Of a DNA stretch of 25,015 nucleotides, positions 6,737 through 12,551 are shown in pieces. The notes under the pieces were generated by a model. It saw only the letters and a program-made list of their open reading frames with translations. It searched no databases and was not told the origin of the DNA. Origin of the DNA: a virus; IMG/VR virus record IMGVR_UViG_3300034283_000603, positions 1-25,015 of that record. The stretch is one strand, 5' to 3'. A program made the position numbers and the translations under genes. The stretch's first letter is position 1. Each line of letters opens with the position of its first letter.

Positions 6737-7375
6737 ATGACCAGCCAAAAGTATTGGTTCGTATGTGACCAAGATGAATGTGATTCAGCCGTTGAATTCC
6801 ATGCCAGAGATGGCTTTGGATTTCCAAGCGGTGAAGTCAAGATGACCTGCCCATGTGGCAAGCAAATGCAGTACGTATCAACCCAACCAACCGAAGGAGG
6901 CACCACCATGACAACAACCGAACAAGCAGTACAAGAAGCAGTAGGCATAGCATCACTTAGCGAGGCTGACAAACTACGTGTTGACCTTGAGTCACAACGA
7001 ACCATCAATGATGGTCTACGTACCACCATCAACAACCATCGCAATCAAGTACGTGATTTATACACGATGCTCAACGACGCCATCCAAGATGGCAAGTGTG
7101 AAGAGACAAGCAACATCACCTTCGGTGAGGTATCAGACATACTCAACGAGGTATTCGGTAGCCAACTTGTGTTCACCAAAGAGTACGAAGTACAAGTTCG
7201 ATACACAGTCTATGCGTCATTCAAGGTAACGGCAGCGTCCGAAGAGGATGCTCGTTCAATCGCAGAAGAAATCGGTATCAGCGCTGACATCGAGTGGGAT
7301 ATCGACAACCAGAACACAGAGGTAGACACATGGTCTATCGATGACACACGTATCGAATACATACAGGAGGCATAA
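6737..7375 (+). CDS. Zinc-ribbon fusion protein with internal start
   Basis: The 212-residue product starts MTSQKYWFVCDQDECDSAVE. Residues 1-50 form a zinc-ribbon-like unit (CDQDEC near 10-15 and CPCG near 38-41). From residue 58 (MTTTEQAVQEAVG) a second, acidic part begins: coiled-coil-like helices, then a beta-rich C-terminus (YEVQVRYTVYASFKVTAASEEDARSIAEE) resembling small ferredoxin-like or DpnD-like sensory folds. The ATG at 6737 has the conserved leader and AAAGGA upstream. The residue-58 ATG at 6908 has its own full leader with GAAGGAGG, so two proteins may be made from one frame. It follows hairpin/TATA copy 3. Function unknown. Confidence 0.7.
   Translation: MTSQKYWFVCDQDECDSAVEFHARDGFGFPSGEVKMTCPCGKQMQYVSTQPTEGGTTMTTTEQAVQEAVGIASLSEADKLRVDLESQRTINDGLRTTINNHRNQVRDLYTMLNDAIQDGKCEETSNITFGEVSDILNEVFGSQLVFTKEYEVQVRYTVYASFKVTAASEEDARSIAEEIGISADIEWDIDNQNTEVDTWSIDDTRIEYIQEA
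6880..6910 (+). promoter_or_regulatory. Internal leader and ribosome site for second start
   Basis: AACCCAACCAACCGAAGGAGG lies in frame inside the gene at 6737-7375, 7 bases before an ATG at 6908. It is the same leader that precedes true gene starts nearby, here with a stronger GAAGGAGG. Translation starting here would give a 155-residue product without the zinc ribbon. Confidence 0.65.
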
Positions 7376-7377
7376 CG

Positions 7378-7641
7378 ATGGCAACAATCAGACGTGGCGC
7401 TAGCTGCCCCAATGGGGCAGTCATCGTCGACGCTAAGAACTCATGGGTAGATGGTGAGAAAATTATCCTCTGCCTATGGCTGAAAGACTTACAAGGTAGC
7501 GAGCCGATGTTAAGGAACGCCGACCCTTACGTAACATGGAGGGCGTACCTCCACCCAGATACAGGCGAAATCGTCTGCAACACAGGGCATTATCACGACC
7601 AGCTTAAAGATGCAGTCGTTGACTTTGCCAGCCGTATGTGA
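7378..7641 (+). CDS. Hypothetical protein
   Basis: An 87-residue protein (MATIRRGASCPNGAVIVDAK...) with beta-like stretches and three cysteines, not in a recognisable metal-binding spacing. I do not recognise the family. The ATG is preceded by AGGAGG and begins 2 bases after the preceding stop, so it is probably cotranscribed and coupled. A 7-bp GC-rich hairpin lies at 7404-7420. The next gene starts after a 42-base gap that carries the AACCCAACC leader. Confidence 0.7.
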   Translation: MATIRRGASCPNGAVIVDAKNSWVDGEKIILCLWLKDLQGSEPMLRNADPYVTWRAYLHPDTGEIVCNTGHYHDQLKDAVVDFASRM

Positions 7642-7656
7642 GAATATAACTTCCCA

Positions 7657-7675
7657 TCCAACCCAACCTGAAAGG
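7657..7675 (+). promoter_or_regulatory. Leader CCAACCCAACCTGAAAGGA
   Basis: A variant of the AACCAACC-GAAAGGA leader, ending 8 bases before the ATG at 7684. No hairpin/TATA element precedes it, so the leader and that element are separable. Confidence 0.65.
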
Positions 7676-7683
7676 AAATACAA

Positions 7684-8658
7684 ATGACAACAAGAACAGA
7701 ACGACGCCAAGCAATGAGCATTGCAGGCTATGAAGTAACAGCAACATCAGCACATGATGCAGCAGTACAAGCGGGACTCGACTGGCAAGTATCACTTGCT
7801 GATGTCGAAGCTTTAGCGTTAAGCAACGACGGCGTTAGCCGTCTGCCAGTACCCAATACATTAGCCACTGTCCGTACCGATAAGGATGGTAGTCAGGCTG
7901 TACTAGGTACAGTTGGTAGCCGATACAAAGTATTCCAGAATGATGAGATGTTCTCAGCGCTGGATGCACTAGTAGATTCTGGCGAAGCCAGGTATGCAGC
8001 AGCAGGTGCGTTACGTGGTGGTGCTCAAGTCTGGATGACCCTTGCACTTCCAAAGGAAGTGAAGATTGCTGGTGACCCACACTCTGCATACCTACTAGCA
8101 CGAACCTCCCATGATGGGTCATGCTCATTGGGTATCACACCAATCGTTAACCGATTGTTCTGCACCAATCAAATCTCTGGCATCTTCCGCAAGGATACAA
8201 AGTATTCCTTGCACCACACAACCAACGCTCAACTAAAGGTCAATGACCTTCGCCAAATGTTGGACATTATCTATACAGGTATCGAGACATACGAATCTGT
8301 GGCTGACAAGTTGTTGAATACAACTGTTAATGATGATGATGTAGCCAACATCTTTAAGAAGATGTGGTCACTGCCTAGCCATGTCGAATCAATCCCATAC
8401 TTCCGTCTCTCTCAAGGAGAGAAGCGTCAGTACAACAAAGCACTAGATGCACGTGGTGCTGCTATGAATATCTACCAAGGTGCAACTGGCACACAAGATA
8501 ACCTCAAAGGCACAGCCTTCGGTGCATTCCAAGCAATCGTTGAGTACATCGATTGGTTCAGCCACAAGTCAGGAGCAGTACGAGCAGAGCGTGTGGTGTC
8601 TGGTTCATTCGACCGCACCAAGAGCAAGGCTCTTGAACTAATCACGAAAGGAGTTTAA
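7684..8658 (+). CDS. DUF932 / phage-plasmid-like protein (TIGR03299-type)
   Basis: A 324-residue protein typical in length and pattern of the DUF932 family found in phages and plasmids. Visible features include an N-terminal segment with DWQVSLADVEAL and VPNTLATVRTD, then VLGTVGSRYKVFQNDEMFSALDALV, a central GGAQVWMTLALPKEV, a conserved-looking CSLGITPIVNRLFCTNQI, and a helical C-terminus (GTAFGAFQAIVEYIDW). The family has no settled biochemical role; links to DNA metabolism or recombination have been proposed but I cannot support them here. ATG at 7684 with AAAGGA. It is the largest gene of the early cluster and carries several perfect hairpins (8045, 8236, 8348 and 8619). Confidence 0.85.
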   Translation: MTTRTERRQAMSIAGYEVTATSAHDAAVQAGLDWQVSLADVEALALSNDGVSRLPVPNTLATVRTDKDGSQAVLGTVGSRYKVFQNDEMFSALDALVDSGEARYAAAGALRGGAQVWMTLALPKEVKIAGDPHSAYLLARTSHDGSCSLGITPIVNRLFCTNQISGIFRKDTKYSLHHTTNAQLKVNDLRQMLDIIYTGIETYESVADKLLNTTVNDDDVANIFKKMWSLPSHVESIPYFRLSQGEKRQYNKALDARGAAMNIYQGATGTQDNLKGTAFGAFQAIVEYIDWFSHKSGAVRAERVVSGSFDRTKSKALELITKGV

Positions 8659-8660
8659 CT

Positions 8661-8891
8661 ATGACAGAGAACCCGCTACAGAAGTACGTAGATGAGTTCG
8701 ACCAAGAGGTTGCTCAGCCTCCGCTATCAGCGGAGGATGGGCAGTACCTTCTCAAAGCTTTAGATTACCTAGCAATCTATGCAGAAAAAAATAATCAACC
8801 AGAGTTGGTTGAACAACCACGTCACGATGAACTAGAAGTGACAATGACTGACGTCATCCTGTACTCACGACAGGAGAATACCGATGGGTAA
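8661..8891 (+). CDS. Hypothetical acidic protein
   Basis: A 76-residue acidic protein (MTENPLQKYVDEFDQEVAQP...) with a central helix (GQYLLKALDYLAIYAEKNNQ). I know no family. GGAG is placed 9 bases before the ATG, which lies 2 bases after the DUF932 stop; the 3' end overlaps the next gene by 8 bases. Two perfect hairpins lie within it: 8718-8736, an 8-bp GC-rich stem with an ATC loop, and 8795-8812. Confidence 0.75.
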   Translation: MTENPLQKYVDEFDQEVAQPPLSAEDGQYLLKALDYLAIYAEKNNQPELVEQPRHDELEVTMTDVILYSRQENTDG

Positions 8892-9111
8892 ACTCAAGGA
8901 CAGCACCACGTTAGTGGTGCGTGAGCCATCACTAGTAATAAAGCCTATCGCTGGGTGGTCATGGTACTGTGGGTACCATGATACCTACGGTATCGGCGAT
9001 GATGAGGACGAGGTTCTCTTCATGGCTGGTGCTCATATGTACTACAAGGAAGCAGACGGAGATGTCTGCGAAATAGTTACACGAGAATGGGAAGTGAGGA
9101 AAGAAGCATGA
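8884..9111 (+). CDS. Hypothetical protein
   Basis: A 75-residue protein (MGKLKDSTTLVVREPSLVIK...), beta-like in the first half, with an aromatic patch GWSWYCGYHDTYG and an acidic stretch IGDDEDEVLF. No family recognised. AGGAG precedes the ATG, and both ends overlap neighbours (8 bases with the gene before, ATGA with the gene after). Hairpins at 8903-8920, 8960-8980 (8-bp stem) and 8982-8996 lie close together in its first third, the densest hairpin cluster in the window. Confidence 0.75.
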   Translation: MGKLKDSTTLVVREPSLVIKPIAGWSWYCGYHDTYGIGDDEDEVLFMAGAHMYYKEADGDVCEIVTREWEVRKEA

Positions 9112-9239
9112 TACATCTAGCAAGCGTGACAATCATATGCGATTACTGCAATGCAGAAATCGAACGACGAACTACACGTGAAGCACTCGAAGCTCTGGCT
9201 TACCACCAGAGATACGTGCAGTGCATGAAGGAATACTAA
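9108..9239 (+). CDS. Very small zinc-knuckle-like protein
   Basis: A 43-residue protein starting MIHLASVTIICDYCNAEIER. One CxxC pair (CDYC) near residues 11-14 and a later cysteine near the end suggest half of a zinc ribbon or a dimeric metal site. The ATG overlaps the preceding stop (ATGA), and its TAA overlaps the next ATG (TAATG), so the reading frame is held between two coupled genes. AGGAAAGAAGC upstream gives a fair ribosome site. No function can be named. Confidence 0.65.
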   Translation: MIHLASVTIICDYCNAEIERRTTREALEALAYHQRYVQCMKEY

Positions 9240-9571
9240 TGGCACGACCACGTCCGACTGAGATTAAGTTAGTTGCTAACTTATTAGACCCAGAAGATAG
9301 CGCCTCCGAAAGTGCTAGCGAGTTAGCGTTAGAGATTATCGAAGCGCTGGATACGGCACGAGGTAAGCGTGACTCATACATACTCATAGCACAGCTAGCA
9401 AGATGGGCTCCAGTCCAAGCGTGGGGTGAGTTCAACACACAACTACAGGCAGAGAAGTTTGTTAAGCACTTGGTTGCCGTAGATATAGAAGGCGATGGGG
9501 GCAGAGCCCTCATCGTCCACCTTGAACAGCCAGATAAATTACTAGAACGAATTGGAGAATTAAAGAAATGA
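9239..9571 (+). CDS. Hypothetical protein
   Basis: A 110-residue protein starting MARPRPTEIKLVANLLDPED. The ATG at 9239 is chosen over a GTG at 9221 because AAGGA lies about 6 bases upstream and it overlaps the previous stop. The sequence is helical (ASESASELALEIIEALDTARG) with a C-terminal beta/helix part (ALIVHLEQPDKLLERIGELKK). I do not recognise it. An 8-bp hairpin (TAAGTTAG/CTAACTTA) lies at 9265-9283. It overlaps the next gene by 4 bases (ATGA). Confidence 0.75.
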   Translation: MARPRPTEIKLVANLLDPEDSASESASELALEIIEALDTARGKRDSYILIAQLARWAPVQAWGEFNTQLQAEKFVKHLVAVDIEGDGGRALIVHLEQPDKLLERIGELKK

Positions 9572-9711
9572 TTACAATCATTGTCGCAATAGCAGTAGGT
9601 TTCTTTGCCTATCGGTTGGGTAATAAGAAAGGCAGGGCTGATATGTATCAGCTGTGCTACAACGCTGAGCAAACGAAAAGAGAATTCTTCTCTGACGTTA
9701 GCCAGTGGTAA
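9568..9711 (+). CDS. Small membrane-anchored protein
   Basis: A 47-residue protein starting MITIIVAIAVGFFAYRLGNK: one N-terminal hydrophobic helix (residues 2-17), then a basic and polar tail (KKGRADMYQLCYNAEQTKRE). The ATG overlaps the preceding stop by 4 bases. It is the last gene of the plus-strand cluster; the bidirectional terminator begins 5 bases after its stop. Function unknown. The topology fits a type I/III small membrane protein. Confidence 0.7.
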   Translation: MITIIVAIAVGFFAYRLGNKKGRADMYQLCYNAEQTKREFFSDVSQW

Positions 9712-9715
9712 GACG

Positions 9716-9745
9716 AAAGGCGGGGGATTATTCCCCCGCCTTTTC
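9716..9745. terminator. Bidirectional terminator between converging blocks
   Basis: A perfect 12-bp stem (AAAGGCGGGGGA at 9716-9727 with its complement at 9732-9743) closes a TTAT loop. TTTTC follows on the plus strand and CTTTCGTCTT on the minus strand. It ends the rightward early cluster and, from the other side, the leftward replication operon. The stop codon of the glycosyltransferase gene lies in the loop. Confidence 0.9.
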
Positions 9746-10507
9746 TTCTTCACGCGCCTGAGCTTTCATACTATTCATCATCGTAATCCAATAGAGTTTG
9801 TAGAACTCTTCATCATATGCAAATCGCTTCATGTGTTTAACACCAGCACCAGTGTGTCCGTATAGTGGGACGCCTGCTTCCTTCATGTTCATGAAGAACT
9901 GGATATCCTCACCAATAAATCTATCCTTACCGTCTGCACCACCAGCATCTGTCTCTAGGAACAGTGGCTTATCACCATGGAATTCTCGTATCTTATCTGC
10001 TGCATTGCGATGCATAAGTAAGAAGCCGAAGCCAGCGTAATCAATCTTAAGCAACTGGTTGGGTGGTAGAGGATGGATGTATGACATCGTGTACTTGTCA
10101 TCATCGTGTGCATTAAATAGTGCAGCGTATGGTTGCATGATGGAGGATTCCATCTGCTTACTAATGTAGTAAGTTCCGCTAACAACAGGTCGGTTGACTG
10201 GGTCAGCTGCATCCCAAACTTTTTGCAACGCTTCGGTCGTAAGAACGATGTCGCTATCTACCCACAGTATCCAATCAAAGTCTGTTTGCTTATGCCAGGT
10301 ATCGAACGCTGTCTCACGTTGTCTACCTATCTGATTGCCTTGCACACGTTGAGCTGATGTAATCGGAAGACCCGCTGTTAACAGGGAGTACACCACACCT
10401 TCCATAAACTTGCCATCTACAGTTCCATTGTCACACCAAGTCAACATGATTTGGTCGTTGCCTATCTTTGGTTTAACCTGCTTAGCAGGGTTGCCTGACT
10501 TACCCAA
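9728..10507 (-). CDS. GT-A fold glycosyltransferase
   Basis: A 259-residue protein if started at the TTG at 10507, which has a perfect AGGAGG 8 bases upstream; a GTG at 10534 would add nine residues inside the upstream gene. Near residues 78-88 the sequence reads DWILWVDSDIVLT, the DxD metal/nucleotide-sugar site of GT-A enzymes. The N-terminal MLTWCDNGTVDGKFMEGVV and the later DYAGFGFLLMHRNAADKI fit the fold. GEDIQFFMNMKEAG (family-2-like [E]D-x-x-F) follows. The acceptor could be cell-surface glycan, virion protein or modified DNA; the sequence does not say. The last codons (EEKAGE) form one arm of the terminator. Confidence 0.85.
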   Translation of the reverse strand: MGKSGNPAKQVKPKIGNDQIMLTWCDNGTVDGKFMEGVVYSLLTAGLPITSAQRVQGNQIGRQRETAFDTWHKQTDFDWILWVDSDIVLTTEALQKVWDAADPVNRPVVSGTYYISKQMESSIMQPYAALFNAHDDDKYTMSYIHPLPPNQLLKIDYAGFGFLLMHRNAADKIREFHGDKPLFLETDAGGADGKDRFIGEDIQFFMNMKEAGVPLYGHTGAGVKHMKRFAYDEEFYKLYWITMMNSMKAQAREEEKAGE

Positions 10508-10676
10508 CGTTGCTACCTCCTGCCCATCCTCCACCTTTAAAGTGAATAGGTGCTGCGACGAACAGCTTCGTTAATGTTATGTTGCAATCACTGCATTTAG
10601 GAAACTCTTCACCATCTTTAATGTTATGTTCTACCACCTTGTCACAGGTAATACATTTGAAATCCCAAGTTGCCAT
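10500..10676 (-). CDS. FmdB-like zinc-ribbon protein
   Basis: A 58-residue protein starting MATWDFKCITCDKVVEHNIK. Two CxxC pairs (CITC at 8-11 and CSDC at 28-31) and the ending FKGGGWAGG match the small FmdB-type regulatory zinc ribbon, which typically ends in an F-x-G-x-G-W motif. Its ATG overlaps the stop of the sigma-like gene (TAATG), and its 3' end overlaps the glycosyltransferase start. The role is unknown; proteins of this kind are often called regulators without direct evidence. Confidence 0.8.
   Translation of the reverse strand: MATWDFKCITCDKVVEHNIKDGEEFPKCSDCNITLTKLFVAAPIHFKGGGWAGGSNVG
10505..10521 (-). promoter_or_regulatory. AGGAGG site deciding a TTG start
   Basis: On the minus strand AGGAGG (10516-10521) lies 8 bases before TTG (10505-10507). 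No ATG occurs in frame near it, so this site sets the glycosyltransferase start. Confidence 0.75.
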
Positions 10677-11314
10677 TAGTACGGAGCCCCTCCTCCAAGT
10701 AGTTCTGATATATCTCGTACACCTCGTGTTGCTATCTGCTCTACTCGTTGCGGGGATATCTCCCAGTTAGTAGCAATCTCTGTTAGTGGTTGGTCTTGTG
10801 CAAACCTAGCGTTGAGTATCCCTTGTGTACGTGGGTCAAGCTTCTTCATTGCGCGGTCAACATCGGCTAGCATAGCTAGCAGATTGTTACCTTCACTTGC
10901 TTGCTTCTTAGCTTTGATGCCATGAACATCTGGGTCTAGTACTTGGTTAACCAAGTGAGTGTCTTCTGAACCAAGAACTTTAATTAAGTTCTCAATCATC
11001 TCGATGCGATAGAAGTATTCATCACCCAACTCATAGCCAAGCGAACGTGCCTTCTCCTTGCGAGCATATCGCTCGCCTGCCCTACGCATGAAGGTAGAGA
11101 AAGCTTTGTAACCCATACGCTTTTCATTCTCTTCTTCTCGTATAAGGTACTCTGCTACCTTGTCCTTACGTTTCCAAGCGTACTCATTCATGGCTTGCTT
11201 GATGTCTGCTTGTTCGGCAAACCGATGGTACTTCTTGGATAGGTTATAAGAAAGCACAGATGTAATATCGTTGACCTGTTCCCAGATGGGATGGTCACGT
11301 GTCAGCTCAGTCAT
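10676..11314 (-). CDS. Sigma-70-like transcription factor
   Basis: A 212-residue protein. The C-terminal part (about 152-205) resembles sigma region 4: KKLDPRTQGILNARFAQDQP followed by an HTH, LTEIATNWEISPQRVEQIATRGVRDI. The N-terminal half (about 15-95) is helical and basic (SYNLSKKYHRFAEQADIKQA) and could be a divergent region 2. It would bind host RNA polymerase and direct it to phage promoters. It lies late in the replication operon, overlapping the endonuclease VII stop by 8 bases. The ribosome site is weak (GGTGA), which fits translational coupling. Region 4 is convincing; region 2 is inference. An HTH regulator without sigma activity is the alternative. Confidence 0.7.
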   Translation of the reverse strand: MTELTRDHPIWEQVNDITSVLSYNLSKKYHRFAEQADIKQAMNEYAWKRKDKVAEYLIREEENEKRMGYKAFSTFMRRAGERYARKEKARSLGYELGDEYFYRIEMIENLIKVLGSEDTHLVNQVLDPDVHGIKAKKQASEGNNLLAMLADVDRAMKKLDPRTQGILNARFAQDQPLTEIATNWEISPQRVEQIATRGVRDISELLGGGAPY

Positions 11315-11594
11315 GTGACTTCACCAAGTATTCGATTGACTTGAGCAACAGGTTAGGGTCATCGCCTAACAAACCAAGGGCGCGATTATGGTTACTGCAA
11401 AGCAGTCCTCGTACCTTGCCACTCTTATGACAATGGTCAATGTCGAGCGCTCTACTCGTGGGAGCTGAGCCACAAATGTAGCAAGCTCCACCCTGCTCTT
11501 CGAACATTCGGTCGTAGTCTTCAACACTAATACCGTAAGACCGAATGCGAGACACACGTTGCTCTTCGTAAGTTTTATTTCTGTTGCGTGGCAT
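11307..11594 (-). CDS. Endonuclease VII-like HNH nuclease
   Basis: A 95-residue protein with the recombination endonuclease VII pattern: YDRMFEEQGGACYICGSAP (zinc C38, C41), the catalytic LDIDHCHKSGKVRGLLCSNH (D53, H54, H56; zinc C66, with H69), then NRALGLLGDDPNLLLKSIEYL. Phage enzymes of this family resolve branched DNA before packaging. The length is that of the minimal catalytic unit. GGGAGAAG lies next to the ATG, and the start overlaps the preceding gene by 20 bases. Small HNH proteins can also be homing nucleases, but its fixed place in the coupled operon favours a replication role. Confidence 0.9.
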   Translation of the reverse strand: MPRNRNKTYEEQRVSRIRSYGISVEDYDRMFEEQGGACYICGSAPTSRALDIDHCHKSGKVRGLLCSNHNRALGLLGDDPNLLLKSIEYLVKSHD

Positions 11595-11892
11595 ACTTCT
11601 CCCAGATGCCTCGCTCTACCATCAACGCAATGATTGCGTAGTTGGCTATGTCAATGAAGCTATCTTCAAGTGCCTCGTTGTTTGGTTCAATACTGTTATA
11701 GATTAAATTCTTTAATCGCTCTAACTTATCTGACATACGAACCATCAACCCATTGGTTGCACCACCAGGTGCATTCCAAATATTGAGTGGACCGTAATCG
11801 ATTTGCTTCATGACCAAGATATCCAGAAGATGGTCGTAAATTTCCTGAGCGTCTTCCTGGAAATTATCGATGGTTAATTTACTGGTTGCCAA
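11575..11892 (-). CDS. DUF1599 / nucleotide-modification-associated-like protein
   Basis: A 105-residue all-helical protein. The pattern MKQIDYGPLNIW...GLMVRMSDKLERLKNLI...NEALEDSFIDIANYAIIALM matches the DUF1599 family, also named nucleotide modification associated domain 1: the conserved YG..N, R..DK..RL and D..D.ANY blocks are all present. Such proteins are related to MazG-type all-alpha NTP pyrophosphatases, so nucleotide pool clean-up or base-modification support is plausible but unproven. It starts with TTG at 11892, after AAGGGG. It sits between the TOPRIM primase and the endonuclease VII gene. Confidence 0.8.
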   Translation of the reverse strand: MATSKLTIDNFQEDAQEIYDHLLDILVMKQIDYGPLNIWNAPGGATNGLMVRMSDKLERLKNLIYNSIEPNNEALEDSFIDIANYAIIALMVERGIWEKYATQQK

Positions 11893-11903
11893 CGGAGCCC
11901 CTT

Positions 11904-12551
11904 CTAACTGTCTAATGCATTAATCAATGCGGTTAATGCTTGAGCTCCTTGGTCTACAATTATACTATTGATATCACTGTCAGGCGGTAGCGACACGCGC
12001 ATAGACTGTGGGATTGCATCCTGTAATCTGCGAGCTAAGTCCTGCCCTGGGTTAGAGCCATCTTCTTTAACGTCGTTATCTGTAGCAATTACTACTCTAC
12101 CTATACCATCAAAACAACGTGAGAAATAAGGCTTCCAAGCGTTAACGCCAGCGACAGCGACAGCAGGATGACCAGCAAGAGTTGCAGAAATAGCATCAAT
12201 CTCTCCTTCAACAATTAACACCTCCCTTACCGCATGAAGTATTGCGCCTACGTTATACAAATGATGCTTCTGACCAGTAGGTATCATGTACTTAGGGTCA
12301 CCATCATCAATGCGACGGAACTTAAACCCGACAACACCAGCCTCGGTAATGTATGGAATAGATAAGTGATGCTTGAGTCTGTCCTCGTGACCAGCAGCAG
12401 GCTCTACTACATAGCCCAACAGAAATTGTTGGGCGCCATCTAGGATGCCACGCTTCTCAAGGTATGCCTCAGCTGGTGAACCAGCTAATGAATCGTGATA
12501 TGTATGTGCTGCCTTTGTCCAGAGTTCAATGAGCTTGGGATTGGTTCTCAC
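11904..12551 (-). CDS. DNA primase, TOPRIM part (split primase)
   Basis: A 215-residue protein holding the catalytic TOPRIM domain of a DnaG-type primase: VLIVEGEIDAISATLAG (E115 as the general acid/metal residue), VAVAGVNAWKPYF, and VVIATDNDVKEDG (D158-D160). The N-terminal 100 residues (AYLEKRGILDGAQQFLLGYV, GFKFRR) look like the primase RNA-polymerase N-subdomain. The CHC2 zinc domain is absent and is instead encoded two genes upstream (13075-13407), with the Ntn-hydrolase gene in between. The start is GTG, overlapping the previous stop (GTGA) with GGAGAAGAA upstream. Primase and zinc parts presumably act together with the helicase. Confidence 0.9.
   Translation of the reverse strand: MRTNPKLIELWTKAAHTYHDSLAGSPAEAYLEKRGILDGAQQFLLGYVVEPAAGHEDRLKHHLSIPYITEAGVVGFKFRRIDDGDPKYMIPTGQKHHLYNVGAILHAVREVLIVEGEIDAISATLAGHPAVAVAGVNAWKPYFSRCFDGIGRVVIATDNDVKEDGSNPGQDLARRLQDAIPQSMRVSLPPDSDINSIIVDQGAQALTALINALDS

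Larger units (their letters stand above)
4364..9283 (+). repeat. Hairpin-dense early region
   Basis: By eye I count about 25 perfect inverted repeats with stems of at least 7 bp and loops of 1-5 bases in this block, of which 22 are inside coding sequence. The stem sequences differ from one another, so this is not one dispersed repeat. Examples: 4543-4559, 4741-4758, 4941-4959, 5115-5131, 5232-5251, 5507-5524, 5881-5896, 6060-6076, 7404-7420, 8045-8061, 8718-8736, 8960-8980 and 9265-9283. Confidence 0.7.

Noticed and set aside
6214-7044. Long minus-strand frame of 276 codons opposite the early genes
   Set aside because: The product is rich in S, R, H and C with no domain pattern. The plus strand carries three coupled genes with ribosome sites over the same span, so this is an antisense shadow.
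4364-9283. A CRISPR array or dispersed repeat family explaining the hairpins
   Set aside because: The hairpin stems have unrelated sequences, spacing is irregular, and most lie inside open reading frames, so no repeat-spacer structure exists.
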